The notes: generated from the letters alone by a model not told the origin. A DNA stretch of 64,000 nt from Protea cynaroides (GCA_028583415.1 CM053272.1:40968199-41032198), one strand, 5' to 3'; counted from the stretch's first letter, positions 45,742-57,737 are shown. A program made the numbers and translations.

Positions 45742-47072
45742 CTACCAAGATTCATCATTGCTAGCCTCATGCACAGTTTTAGGTTCTATCTCAGACAATA
45801 ATGAATAAGTGGTAGCTTTCATCCTTCTGGTTTCAATGCCTGCATTTGGATCTCCTATCACTTGATGATTAGGGTGAATTCTCAACCATTTGTTATCTTT
45901 TGATCTGCCATCTCTTTGTACTTCAATATGAATCTTTTGCACTTCAGATTCTTCTTCATCTTGTTGCCCTTTGTTAATTGATAGAGTGTCATCTTCATCA
46001 AGTTCTTCAAGAATGGACCCTTTTGGTTCAGTCCTCTTTTGATTCCCTACATTATCATCAATCTTCACATCTGAGCTCTCAACAATTCTTCCTAGTCTCT
46101 TGTTGTAGCACCTGTATGCCTTACTTTTGAAAGAGTACCCAAGGAATATGCCCTCATCAGCTCTGTCATCAAATTTGCCAAGATTTTCTTCCTTTCGCTT
46201 GATGTAGCACTTAGAACCAAAGACCCTGAGATACTTCACTGTAGCTTTCCTCCCAAACCACAATTCATAAGGTGTTTTGTTCTCATGTGGCCTTAAAAGA
46301 CATCTATTAGTGATATGCACTGCAGTATAAATACCTTTTCTCCAGAAATGCTTTGTTGTGTTATTCTCTGCCATCATAGTTCTAGTCATTTCTTGCACTG
46401 TTCTGTTCTTCCTTTCAATTACTCCATTTTGCTTAGGTGTTCTGGTGCTGAGTGTTGAATTCTGATCCCACTTTCACTGCAGAAGTTTGAGAATTCACTC
46501 CATGTAAATTCTTTGCCTTGATCAAACCTTAAACACTTGATTGTGTTTCCTGTCTCATTTTCAAATCTCTTCTTGAATGGTTTGAACTTGTCAAGAGCTT
46601 CAGTTTTGTCTTTCAGAAATATCACCCAGGTCATTCTAGAATACTTATTTATAAACAGGATGAAGTATCTCTCACCTCCTATGGCCTGTGTTCTCATTGG
46701 TCCACACAAGTCTGTGTGTATCAAGTCAAGTGGTTTACTTGAATGGTACTCCTTTGATTTATAAGTAGCCCTTGCCTACTTGCCCTTCTGACATGAACCA
46801 CATACATGGCTCTCTAGAGTCTTTATGATGGGAAGATCTCTCACTGCTTGCTCCTTGCTAATTTTAGTCAGATTTTTGAAGTGAATGTATCCCATTCTTC
46901 TATGCCACAACCAATTTTCATCTTCTTGAGTTATCATGCACTTGTTGATGTCATCTGTCAACACATACGGATTTCCAACCTGTTCTTTCACCGCCAGCCA
47001 CTGCCTTTCCTGTTCCAACCCTGTGAACAACAAAACCTTCATTGTTGAAAGTGATCTCATGTCCTTGATCAC
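45742..47072 (-). pseudogene. Copia integrase (pre-integrase zinc region plus core), frameshifted
   Basis: On - the pre-integrase region reads LWHRRMGYIHFKNLTKISKE to CGSCQKGK (46776-47072). The catalytic core follows (46419-46724) with HTDLCGPM carrying the first Asp and RFDQGKEF the second. A one-base frame change near 46440 then moves the GVIERKNRT block with the catalytic Glu into another frame, followed by 45742-46398 (NTTKHFWRKGIYTAVHITNR, FGSKCYIKRK, GIFLGYSFKSKAYRCYN). Confidence 0.88.
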
Positions 47073-47191
47073 ATATCTGACTCATACTGAGTATATTATG
47101 TTTCAACCCATTAACGTACAAAACATTGTGGGACTTTATCTTCCCATTGTTAAAGTTCACTGAACCTCTTCCTTCAACTCTGGCACCTTCA

Positions 47192-47395
47192 TTATTTCCA
47201 AACTTCACAGTTCCTCCTTTCTGCAGCATCAAGGCTTGTGAATTTTTCTTTGTTGTCAGTCATATGTGTTGAACATCCACTATCAAGAATCCATGGAGAT
47301 TGCTTTCCTTTGTTTGCTTTAAGTGCTGCTTGCACCAACAATGAATTGTTCCCTTTCTTCTGTGGTTTTTCCACCCATGTAGCCTTGTCTTTCAC
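47192..47395 (-). pseudogene. Copia aspartic protease fragment
   Basis: The frame reads SPWILDSGCSTHMTDNKEKF on -, with the DSG active-site motif in the copia form DSGCSTHMT. It is then broken by a frame change. The next frame (46951-47232) continues with NVLYVNGLKHNILSMSQICD, typical of the protease C-terminal half. Confidence 0.85.
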
Positions 47396-49380
47396 TTGTA
47401 ATTGGCTTTCTTGTATTTCTCACCATTTCATTTTCTTCTTCTCTCTGAATTGGTTTTCTTGGAGGATCTTCTCTTTTCTTCCTCTTAGCTTGCCTTTGAG
47501 ATGGAAGGATTGTCTTGCAGTTTCTGGCTATATGCCCAAGTCTCTCACATCTATGGCATATTACTCTCTCATTAGCAAGAGGAGCAAATTTTTTTCTGTT
47601 AATGAACACCGGAGGTCTTTGTTGTCTTCTACATTCTGCCACTCGATGTCCATAGGCATTACAGCCATAACAGTATCCTCTGAATCTGATTCCACGCACT
47701 GTCTATTTCTCCGAAACCGACCATTCCCTCCGAAACCGACTTTGTTTTCTCTGACTGCCTTGTCTGACTGTCTTGAAGCTCTCTTCATCATTCTTGCCTT
47801 TAGTAGCTCTCATAGCTGGTGGTTCATTCTGCTTTTCTTTCACAAACATAATGGGATTACTTGCAGATCCCTTTTCTTTCATTTGCTCGCATACCGCTCA
47901 AGTATATCCAAGTCCAGATTTAATATGAGAGGATTTCTGGTAACTCAGAATCTCATCAAGGATGTTATCTTCCTCCTTGTCTTCATCTTCAGAATTGCTG
48001 CTTTCTTCATCTTCCTGTAACCTAACATTCTTATCTTTTGACTTCAGAATGGTTACATGAGGGAATTATTTCCTCAAGCTTCTTACACTCAGAAGTCTTT
48101 TGTGTAAGATCATTGTCAAGCTCATCAGCAATTATTTTTGCTTTCCTGAGAGTTTCCATAATTTCAGCATTTATCTCCTTTGCTTGGTTGAGTTGCTCAT
48201 TCAAGTTTTTGTTCTTCTTTCTTTCTGACCTGAGCTCAGTAAGTGCAGAAAGCAACTCTGCTTCAAGGTCTGGATTGTCATCATCTTCAATTCTTTTCTT
48301 GACACTATCACCTTTCCTTTTTGTTGTATCATTCCTTGTAGGAGTCTCTTCTAGTCTTGCCATAAAGAGAATATCATCATCATCTTCATCTTTAGACTCA
48401 TCAGAGAGGTCATCATGCTTTGACAGATAACTTCTCTTTCTTGGAATGAATTTCTTATTTCCTTTCTTTTCTTGGCTTCCTTTGGACTCTTCTTCATCAG
48501 AGTCATACACTCTACCCTTTTTCTGGCACTTAGAGGCAAAGTGTCCTAAGCCACCACAGTTGAAACATCTCATTGAAGACTTATTTTTGAACTTCTCAGA
48601 TCTCTTCTTGAGTTTGTTAGCCAGATAAGCTATGAGCTCATCATCTGAATCATCTGTGTCCTCCTCTGGATCAGCTTTTGAGCTTTCCACTGGCTCCTTC
48701 ATTTTTAATTTTTTAAAGGCTTCAAAAGCGGCTTCCTTCTCAGCTGGCACTGGCTCAAGCATTCTCATCTCATAGGTGGTCAAGATACCATGCAATTCAT
48801 CTATGGTAAATGTATCCAAAGTGGCAATTTCTTCAAAGGCTGACACCTTGGCATTATACAATTTTGGAAGTGTCCTCAACACCTTCTTGACCACATGAAT
48901 CTCCTTCAACTCTTCACCCAATGCTATGATTGCATTGGTGATCTTGTTTACTCTGTTCAGGTAAAACTCAATTATCTCACCTTCACTCATTCTCAGACTT
49001 TCAAATTGAGATCTCGATCTCGCAATTTGGCCTCCTTGATCTTCGTCTCTTTCATGTACACTCGTAGCTTGTCCCATATCTCCTTTGATGTTGGACAACC
49101 TGATCACTCTAGTAAGTTCATTACTTGAAAGTGCGGCTAGAAGTGCCGTGACCGACCTTAGCTTCATTTTCTCTCTTCTTCATCTCAACAAAGATCACCT
49201 CGGACCGATATCTTCGGTTGTGTGCCCGTACCCATTCTTCACCGCCGACCATACCCTCATATCCTTGTGCAATCGGGTAAGCCTCCATTCGACTTTCCAT
49301 ACTGTCGTAGTTGGAGCCATCAAACATCGAAATTCTGCTTTGTGCCCATGATGTTCTTCATTTGTAGCCATATCTCAGTC
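47319..49380 (-). pseudogene. Copia gag with three CCHC zinc knuckles
   Basis: On - a degraded N-terminus (FDGSNYD, about 49300) leads into a UBN2-type gag (48031-49167; SEGEIIEFYLNRVNKITNAI, LPKLYNAKVSAFEE, TYEMRM), then a zinc knuckle CFNCGGLGHFASKC near 48524-48566 and a highly charged coiled-coil-like tail. Further downstream and in another frame (47319-47699) are two more knuckles, CYGCNAYGHRVAEC and CHRCERLGHIARNC. One CCHC is usual for copia gag; three with a long charged linker is less common. The N-terminal part carries TpG/CpA-type decay. Confidence 0.85.
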
Positions 49381-49430
49381 TCAATCTTATCTATATCCGA
49401 AGCTGTCAGTCTTCTTCCCTTGGGAACTCA

Positions 49431-49442
49431 GCTCTGATACCA
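49431..49442 (-). other. Primer-binding site of the copia element (initiator tRNA-Met)
   Basis: On - the 12 nt read TGGTATCAGAGC, complementary to the 3' end of plant initiator tRNA-Met, two bases inside the 5' LTR. Confidence 0.93.
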
Positions 49443-49444
49443 CT

Positions 49445-51499
49445 TGTTAGTCCCAGGTTGACACTGAGAGGGGGGGGGGGTGAATCAGTGGCCACACGGA
49501 CTTCTATTCTTCAATCACAATCACATGCATGGGACACACAATATAACGTGGTTCACCAATCACACACTGTGATGGCTACTCCACGGGGCAATACCCTAAC
49601 CAGGGTTTCGTATATACCCATATACACAACAGAAATGCTACGGTTGCACCTACAACTTCGATGCTACAACATCAACCATATTCACAGCTACAACTGTGCT
49701 CGAGGCGCCTACCCCAACTCCAGTTAAGCACCCACTTGACAGGTTATACAAAGTGTATTACAAATATTCATACAAACCCTTCCCATATATCTTTGATACA
49801 ATAAGTAGAATTTGTATGCGTGATTACCTTCCCAGCGTGATCACAGTAAGATTAGTTTTCACCAAATGAATGTTCCAAGCTCTCCAGTAGTGATAGATAC
49901 GCTTCGTCAATAGAATGGAACTCCGGCATTCTTCCAATGCATCTCGCACACCATCATTCGCATCAAGCTATCACTCATACTCACACTTCACTCCAAACTG
50001 CTCAAATACTCATGTGTATCAGAAGGAGGAAGGTGGAGAGTGATTTTTTCTTCAAAGAGAGCCCCAAAGCACTATTTCCCCTAAAACCCGCAGCTCTTCA
50101 CACCAAAACCTTGATTTCTTCGTTCTAAGAGGTTCTGCTCAGAGAGAGAAAACCGTGAGTTTTTGAATCACCTCAATCGGAGCTCGGACGGCCAAGATAT
50201 GGCCAAAAGAAGTTCGGCCAGTGAGAATATTCCAAATGGAATCTCCGGCCTTGATTCGGTGCCCTGCGACGCACCCTATCGTCGCCGCATCTGACGCAAC
50301 GTACGCCGTTGTCGATCGTTGATTGGCGGAGAGGGAATCTTCGTCATTTGACGGTTGGATCGGTCAGGAGTTGGCGGGATTACTTCTGATCCTTCCGATC
50401 GGCCTCATTACGTCAGGCGCGATCGGGATGCATCTCGGTCTTCAGATGCGCATCTTCTGCGCATGCGCACTTCATGCGCACACCACCGAATCACGGATAT
50501 GCTTCCGTGCGACGCAACTCACTATAAACCGTTGCCTCCAGCCAATGAGAAGGCTCGCGATGGACTCTAGGCGCGATTTCTGCGCAACACTAGATCCCGC
50601 CTTTTTGCAAGCCTTTGATTTGGCATCTTGCTACCGTGGCTTGATCCAAGCCATCCATATCGAATCTCCTCTTTACCAAATGACCAAAATGCCCCTGTGA
50701 ATATGTGGTAATGCCCTGTAAGTCGAATTTTTTCCAGTAGGGTTCGAACATTTTCCTTCATTGCGGCATTACGTCGAACACGTTGAGCGCATGCCATCCG
50801 CCTCGCGCATGCGCGCGCACGGCGCCGGCTTGCGGCGCGCGGCGCGCGCATGTCGCCGCTTGCGCCGCCGCGCGCGGGCTGCATGCGGGCGACGCGCTGG
50901 GCCGCGGCCGGGTGTCGTGTCCGCCGCTTGCGGCATGGCATGTCATCCTCCATGTGCGCGGCGGCATGCCGCCGCGCGCCATGAGGCATAGCCGCGGCGC
51001 ATGGTCTTGCCGCTGCGCGCCATGAGGCATAGCCGTGCGCAGGTCTTGCCGCCGCGCGCGCACGGCATGCCGGCTTGGCATGGCCCCGGCCGCAGCCGGC
51101 CGGGCATGAGCATGGCCCTATGGCCCCTTGCCGGGCATGCCCGTGCATGGCCCCCTTGCCGTGCATGCCGGCATGGCGCGCTTGGCCGGTGTCGGGCTAT
51201 CTGCCCCGGCCGGGCCGGGCCACCCAAGGTGGGACCCACCTGGTCCCCATCCATTCTCTCTCCTCTTTCTCTCTCTTCCATTTTCTCTCTCTTCTTTCTC
51301 TCTCTTCTTTCTCTCTCTTCTTTCTCTCTCTTCTTTCTTTCCACTTCAGTTGGACTTTCTCATCAACTAAGCTTCATTCTCTTCGGCTGCTTGACTGACG
51401 GAGAGTCCTACAGATACTCTCTCTCCTCCATATCACTTTCTCTGTTAGGGTTGCCAACAATGACAATACTAACTGCACTATCTGGACAGGGTGTCAACA
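49445..51499 (-). repeat. 5' LTR of the copia element (2055 bp)
   Basis: Same ends as the 3' LTR. It lacks the 217-bp segment found there; the junction falls at GGCCAC/ACGG (about 49495). It has a GC-rich, CpG-dense block at 50800-51230. Open frames in this block (for example 50567-51166 on -) are compositional artefacts. Confidence 0.92.
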
Positions 51500-53199
51500 A
51501 AAAAAAAGCTGTGGAAGACAATTTTTTTCAAGTGATAAAGAGAAAATCCAAACCATGGCCGGAGAGTAGACCTATAGATATGGAGGTGGAGACCGAGAAT
51601 GATAACTGGCTATAGAGACTAAGAGATAGAGTTGACCTTGATGGGCTTTTGGTAGTGCTCTGGTGTAGCCCAGATTCCTGGCCCTTGCTTGCATGAACAG
51701 TGACAAAAAGAGAATCACTACTCTTTAATTATAATAGTGATTATTGAATAGCAAGAAATTCGAAAGAGAGAAAATAGAAACTAACGTTCTGAGATAAACC
51801 AATAATATTTTTCCATTTTTTCTTTCGAAATGAAATCAATAAGGATTAAATAAAACCCAAGTACCTGACAAAACCACGAATATATAAAGTTTGTAGGATG
51901 TGGGGCCGGCCTTACGGCCCACCGTCACTAAATTCTTGCATGAAGTATCCTATGTCCTAAAGTCCTAACCATATATCTCAGCTGAGTGCTGAGTCTGCTG
52001 ACGCCGTCGAAGCTTTTTCAAGTGTTGGTGGTCCCAAGACTAATAGGAAGTGGCCCATTTATTTTCCCACTTCTCGTAAGTGGGCAAGTACCATCCTCAA
52101 TGATTGGCAGAGCGATTCAAGTCTATTTTTAGATTCACCTGAGTATCCAACCACACCCCTTACCCGGATATGAATTAATACGTCTAAATAGCTAGATAAT
52201 ATGAATCAAATTTGAATTTTTAAGAATTCGTTTCTATTTCTAACTTGTGTACCCTGAACATTCCTCCTTCATTCATTATTAATCCATCTCTCTTAATTGC
52301 CATGGTATCATAATTTTTTTTCTTATTATTTAAAACTTCTCCAATCTCCAAGTACTCTCGAGATTATTAGTTATATAATTTTTTTTATTTATTATTAATT
52401 GAATATTTATTTGGATTTGATAGATTCTGGATTATCATAATCCTGATATTCCTTAACAGATATAAATACTTATAAATGTATTTGGATGCCAATGGAATTG
52501 AATTTTTGAATATCTGTTCACATCCTTGCATGAAAACCACATGGTCCAATGGCCCCATAATACAATCCCTGTTTCACCAAACCTTCGCCAAACAGCACTA
52601 AAGAAAGAGATAGAGAGAGAGAGAGAGGCATGAATTCTAAGTACCAATTTCTCTTTCTTCTTTTGTGTGATTGCGTGCATGTCATGATTAAATACACCGA
52701 ACCTCATGAGGATCGGATCGGCCCAAATCAGCAGAAACCGTATGCTTGGGTTTCTATGTGTAAAATGCAATCAGAAATTTGGAAACTAACTGAAGCAAGT
52801 GAAGATATTGTAGTTTACTAGTTTCTAAGGGTTCTTCACTCCAGACTCCACGTCATGATATATATCATTCACTCGATTTCTTTAGATTTTGAGAGAGAGA
52901 GAGAATCATAAGGGTAGATTCCTGTTTTCGCAGTTTCACCACATACAAATGGGTCCTGGGTAAACCCCTCCCCAAAAAATATTTTCTGAAGAAATAGAGA
53001 TGAAGATAAATAGGCTCAGACAGATACTGACGGCCCAAAGATTAAAAGTGAAAGTGGTTTTTGCATAACAAAGTCGAACTGTCATTCTGTCAATAAAAGA
53101 CGCACGCTTTAAACGACGATAAATCAATTGACACATCTCCAACTCTCATCACTTCCGTTTTACACACTTTAGACTTTAGACGGCACCAAACAAATTATA

Positions 53200-53201
<2 letters not shown>
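51500..53201. other. Intergenic DNA, no gene seen
   Basis: AT-rich with short frames and small GA tracts (52612-52627 and 52890-52903). A 105-codon - frame at 52453-52770 shows no known domain. Confidence 0.5.

Positions 53202-53258
<57 letters not shown>
53202..53258. repeat. (CT)n microsatellite, about 57 bp
   Basis: A perfect CT run. The 300 bp that follow include CTATATAAACGAATGAAAAG at about 53404, which resembles a copia-type LTR promoter region, but the ends are not definable. Confidence 0.92.
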
Positions 53259-53259
<1 letters not shown>

Positions 53260-53554
53260 TATGATCAAGGCCATTGTTTATCCACCGCCAAGATGTGGGA
53301 TAGGCTGATTTCGTGTACATGTGTAAGGTTGTTAGGAGGTTGTTAGATAGTTATAATTGTAGGCAAATTGTATCGAATCGATTAGCAAGGCTGTATGCCT
53401 CTAGCTATATAAACGAATGAAAAGAAATGGAAAAGGCAAGCAATTACAATCCAAATCATATCTTCTTCTTCTTATTCTTTTCTATCTGGAGGCTGGCTAC
53501 CCTCGAAGTAGCCATTACAAATACTATTCGTATCATTTTCTTTTATCCTCCACT

Positions 53555-55068
53555 GAAGCACCAAAATGTTACAATTCAAGCCCAAGAGAGAGCCCAATTC
53601 AAAAGCCTAGTCTATTAGATGAGAGAACCCAAAGACTAAGTGTTAGGATCGGAGACGCAAACAGAAAGAAAAAACACGAAGATTAACGTGGTTCAACACC
53701 CCATTGTGGGATGCCTACGTCCACAGAGAAAAAGAGAATTCTTTATTGTCAAGAAACCTCTACAACTCTCCACCCGACAGTGTTCTCTTACGTCTGACCT
53801 CACGGCGTCACCCAACCTTTTTTTTCTAGGATTTTTCCCACAGAGACAACATATATATAGGAAACCTAGAAATCCTAATCCCACTACAATTATAAGTTTA
53901 TCCTATACATGTAATAGACCAAATTCTAATACAAGTACAACTCTATTAATTGTGTAGACTCCACAGAATACAAGACACAACCCAACAAATCTCCACCTGG
54001 CTTGAATTCTGCAAACCACCTTGAAGAAGAACCCGTTGACGTTGAGTCTGTAAACCCGTCTCTGTCAAACCGCTACACCTAAACAGGCATAGCCTACACC
54101 CAGTCCGGGTGTCCCGCATACCACCGCCGTACAAAGTGATGTGACTCTACCTCTTCCACTCGCCACAAAGCATCACCGGAAAGATAACATCACACATAGC
54201 CTGCGTCGCAACTCCGGATCACACGGAACCCGAGTCTCTCACCTCGCACCTCCAGGCGCGGACCCAGAGAACCGACTCCCATCAATTGGCCATTGTGTGT
54301 ACCGTGCCGGGATTCAAATCCCTCCTTTTTTTTTCTTCTTCTTCTTCTTCATACTGCGTACCTCCTTCGTTCTTCAAAGAACCCTAGCTCTGATACCACT
54401 TGTTAGGATCGGAGACGCAAACAGAAAGAAAAAACACGAAGATTAACGTGGTTCAACACCCCATTGTGGGATGCCTACGTCCACAGAGAAAAAGAGAATT
54501 CTTTATTGTCAAGAAACCTCTACAACTCTCCACCTGACAGAGTGTTCTCCTCTGTCAGCCTCACGGCTGTCACCCAGCCTTTTTTCTCTAGGATTTTTCC
54601 CACAGAGACAACATATATATAGGAAACCTAGAAATCCTAATCCCACTACAATTATAAGTTTATCCTATACATGTAATAGACCAAATTCTAATACAAGTAC
54701 AACTCTATTAATTGTGTAGACTCCACAGAATACAAGACACAACCCAACACTAAGAACCATACTTGGTAGGTATGAGATTTCAATGTGGGATCAAAACATT
54801 GTCACCCTCTTTTCAAAACCGACGCCCACGTCGGTCCACTCTAGATTGCCCACTTTGGACGGTTTTCACTCTGTTTCACCAGGTAATCCTTTCCCATGTC
54901 ACTCATTCTCTAGGTCGTCCCTCCCGTAACATCGGCCTCTCAATGAAAGTATCAAATGTTACAACTCAAGCCTAAGGGAGAGCCCAACCCAAAAGACCCG
55001 TTTATTAGGTGGGAGAACCCCAAGACTTAAGAACCATACTTCATAGGTATGGATTCCAATGTGGGATG

Positions 55069-55072
<4 letters not shown>
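53555..55072. repeat. Older direct repeat pair hosting the TRIM
   Basis: The sequence AATGTTACAATTCAAGCCCA, AGAGAGAGCCCAA, GAGAACCCAAAGACTAAG (53565-53640), continued after the TRIM by AACCATACTTGGTAGGTATG and CAATGTGGGAT (54755-54792), recurs in diverged form at 54955-55070 (AATGTTACAACTCAAGCCTA, GAGAACCCCAAGACTTAAG, AACCATACTTCATAGGTATG, CAATGTGGGAT). Removing the TRIM restores continuity of the first copy and so confirms the insertion point. Confidence 0.8.
53641..54749 (-). mobile_element. TRIM (miniature LTR retrotransposon), 1109 bp
   Basis: LTRs of 347 and 349 bp (53641-53987 and 54401-54749) begin TGTTAGGATCGGAGACGC and end CAAGACACAACCCAACA. The 413-bp interior has no coding capacity. 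On - a PBS TGGTATCAGAGC (54387-54398) lies next to the right LTR and a purine stretch AGGTGGAGATT next to the left LTR. A perfect 5-bp TSD CTAAG flanks it (53636-53640 and 54750-54754). The LTRs are nearly identical except for a short stretch near the CTGACAG/GTGTTCTC segment, so the insertion is fairly recent. It must have been mobilised by an autonomous partner. Confidence 0.95.
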
Positions 55073-55102
<30 letters not shown>

Positions 55103-55114
55103 CTCTCTCTCTCT
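55072..55114. repeat. Compound (AC)n(CT)n microsatellite
   Basis: AC run at 55072-55099 followed by a CT run to 55114. Confidence 0.92.
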
Positions 55115-55130
55115 TCGTCATAGTTCGGTT

Positions 55131-55280
55131 GAATTCGTCTCTAATTATTGGAGGCTTCAATTGCCATTCAGCAATTGGAGTTAACCAGACACACCTACCG
55201 ATGTATTGGTAGGCACACCCAGTTAACTTCAATCGTTGGATTAGTGATTGGAGCTTCCAATAATTGGAGACGAATTGGAC
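55131..55280. repeat. Long hairpin / foldback element, arms about 70 bp
   Basis: The left arm (55131-55200) contains GAATTCGTCTCTAATTATTG, GCTTCAATTGCCATT, CAATTGGAGTTAACCAG and ACACCTACC. The right arm (55207-55280) is its near reverse complement (GGTAGGCACACCCAGTTAAC, TTCAATCGTTGG, AGTGATTGGAGC, CCAATAATTGGAGACGAATT). The loop is only about 6 nt. The structure fits a MITE or, if transcribed, an imperfect hairpin RNA of the type that gives rise to young miRNAs. No coding capacity. Confidence 0.85.
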
Positions 55281-55289
55281 TCATCATAG

Positions 55290-56149
55290 GTAAGTAGTAC
55301 TGGCAAGAGATAATCTTTACATTAATGTTAGAAACTGAACAATAGGAGATGATCATATGATGATGTTACCGGTCAAATGAGGAATTGCTTTGCTTTTGTG
55401 AAGGGGTGGGTGGGGGTCTTCTTATTAGATCATGCCCGAAGAAACTGAACAACAGGAGATGATATTTGTCCGAGAAAAGTAGTTGATTGATTGGGACGTG
55501 AGCAGGTGGAGGTAGAGATGTAGGTTAATGGCTTAGTGGTGTGGGCATGTTTAGATCGTCTATGGTTAATTATGCATTCTCCCATTGTTTCCTAGAATCT
55601 TCCATTGTCTTCTTAGTTTTATCGTTGAAATCTGACAAATTTACTGGCTGAATTCAATAGGTTCATGGCCAGTCGAATTGTGGCAGATACACCGGTTATG
55701 GAGGAGGGTGTTTGAAGATGGAAACAAAAAAAATTAAGTTAGAGAGTCGACAGAATCCGTTGGATGAAAACAAAATGGAGTTTGGAACAAAGACTGGTGA
55801 TGGAACAGAGCTTCTTCTGTTCTTCCTTTCATGTTTGGTCCTCCCTTCCCACCCCATTCACGAGAAAGGATCAACCATCTCTACGGGATGGATTTTTTTT
55901 GCCAGTATGCATGCTATCTTCAGACACACTATCTCCCCTTTTTTTTAGGGTCTCTTCTTCCAGTACGGAGGAATCATGTTTGGCCCTCCCCAAGTTCTAT
56001 AGTGAGTGACTCCAGTTAGGCCTGGGCCTGGACCTGGGCCTGGACCAAGGGAAGCCCCAAGTCCCCAACACCCTTATTGTGGTTCTCACAATCCCAATTT
56101 TCAATAAATGAAAATTTCTTATTTGTTTAGGAGGGAAAATAAGTTTACA
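55290..56149. other. Intergenic DNA, no gene seen
   Basis: Short overlapping + frames at 55712-56019 lack any known domain, and their mutual overlap in three frames argues against coding. Confidence 0.5.
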
Positions 56150-56392
56150 TTTTTTTTTAACGACAACAATCTAGACCATTGAACTGACTAATCCCGTGGG
56201 CCCACATTAACCTCACAACCTCATGGATCGGTCATTCCGGGTTTGAATGAGAATCATTCAACTTTCCCTAAAAGCAATGAAGGGCAATGAACACCCCCAT
56301 GTGAGTGGCTGGCCCCAAGGAGGTAAGAGAATCTGAACTCAGACTCTTCCTATCTAAGGTGTAGACTCCTTGTCAACTAAGCTACCCCCTTG
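56150..56392 (-). mobile_element. tRNA-derived SINE, copy in minus orientation
   Basis: On - the element starts AAGGGGGTAGCTTAGTTGAC (A-box-like, tRNA-type), has GAGTTCAGATTC (B-box-like) about 45 nt downstream, then a body with GAATGATTCTCATTC and GTGGGCCCACGG, and ends in an A-rich tail (poly-T on + at about 56152-56159). It shares its layout with the copy at 57738-57988. Confidence 0.75.
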
Positions 56393-57737
56393 GATAGAAA
56401 AATTTCCTACATGCTCATTTTAAATGCAATTAACAGTTGGAAGGTCCACTGGGATCCAAATTTTATGGACATGTACTCCTGTGCCCCTTTCTCATTGTCA
56501 AATTTTGTCCCAAATATTGTTCACCAAATGGCAAAATAGAGTTTTAAAAATCTAAGGCTATATATAGGAGGGTGGAACAAATCAGCTATCCATGAAGCAA
56601 AAGAATTGTGGGCCTGTGGAAATGGATTCCTAGCCTAGCACAAGTGTGTTGGGACCATTTTGCTTAAACTCTACCCCATGAGCAAAACATAGTGAAATTT
56701 CAAGCCAGTTGGGCTGGGCTCATGTAGGTTTATTGTATGTAATAATTCAACTCCATAATTCCTCACCATCAAGAAAATAAGGATTTGGTTCTAAACTTTG
56801 GCCGCTAGGAAATTCCACAGGTGGGAATTTGAGGTTAGAAAACCCTAGGCCTTGATTGTTTCGTTGTCCAATTTTCCATGCAAATGGTATTTACATAAAA
56901 ATTTTCTTATTTTTTCCATGTCTTTTGCATTTTATGTTAAAACAAACCCTGGAAAAATCTATTTTATAGTAAAAAAATTTTTTCAACATTTTACATATAA
57001 ACAAATAGAATCTTAAGAAAATGAAATTTTAAGTTCATGGTTAACTAAGAAACCTTTTTCCTTCAAACACCCCCTAGAAATTGGAACGGTTCATTAGCTA
57101 ACAACTAAAGAAATCCTAGATTAAAATAAGGGAAAAGAATAGTCTAGGGGAGTGCAGCAGGAAAAAGGAATCTTAATAATTCTTAGATGGGATAAGCAAT
57201 GGGATTTAGGTTTTGTGCCTGTTTTTTAGAGGGATAACTCCACACCATGAAGTCCTTTACGCGACATGGGTACAAAAATTGGATCATTAGGAGAAAGATA
57301 ATAGTAAACAGTAATGGACATAATTCACCTGCATGTACATATACTCGCACCAAAACCCTTCACCATCCATAGCCAAGGTTCCATATTCCAGATCAGCTGG
57401 GTCCATATTCCATGGACAGTTTGGGGTTCCATGTAGGCTACACATACATCTAGGGGAACCGGTTTCATTATAATATAACCAGAAAACTCACTATTGTTTT
57501 GTAACTTTCCTAGGACATCTCGGCCAAGAACTGAGTCATGGTTTGTTGAAGACTCTGACAAGGTCTTCTTTTGTCCTTTCTTGTAGTCTGAACTCTCAAG
57601 TCTTCCAAAAGTCTTGCAAAGGTAAATTTGATAACAAGTTTGCATTAATATGAAGCACAACCAAAACAACTAAAGGCCTGCTCAGAATCTGTCGATTGGT
57701 CATATTACCCAACCTAACCTAATCTAACCTAACTTAA
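56393..57737. other. Intergenic DNA, no gene seen
   Basis: A 114-codon - frame at 57325-57669 has no recognisable domain. CCTAA-rich sequence precedes the SINE at 57711-57737. Confidence 0.5.

Larger units (their letters stand above)
42287..51499 (-). mobile_element. Full-length, coding-dead Ty1/copia LTR retrotransposon (9.2 kb)
   Basis: Two direct LTRs (42287-44495 and 49445-51499) with TG...CA ends, starting TGTTAGTCCCAGGTTGACAC and ending GGTGTCAACA on +, enclose 4.9 kb. On - the order is PBS, gag, protease, integrase, reverse transcriptase and RNase H, the copia order. PBS and PPT are both intact. The frames are broken by stops and frameshifts, and the reverse-transcriptase active-site block is missing. 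The flanks are A-rich (AAAAG at 42282-42286 and AAAAA from 51500), so the TSD is ambiguous. The clade within copia is not assigned. Confidence 0.93.

Noticed and set aside
47238..48020. 260-codon frame on +
   Set aside because: It is the antisense shadow of the copia gag/protease region on -; no domain, hydrophobic compositional artefact.
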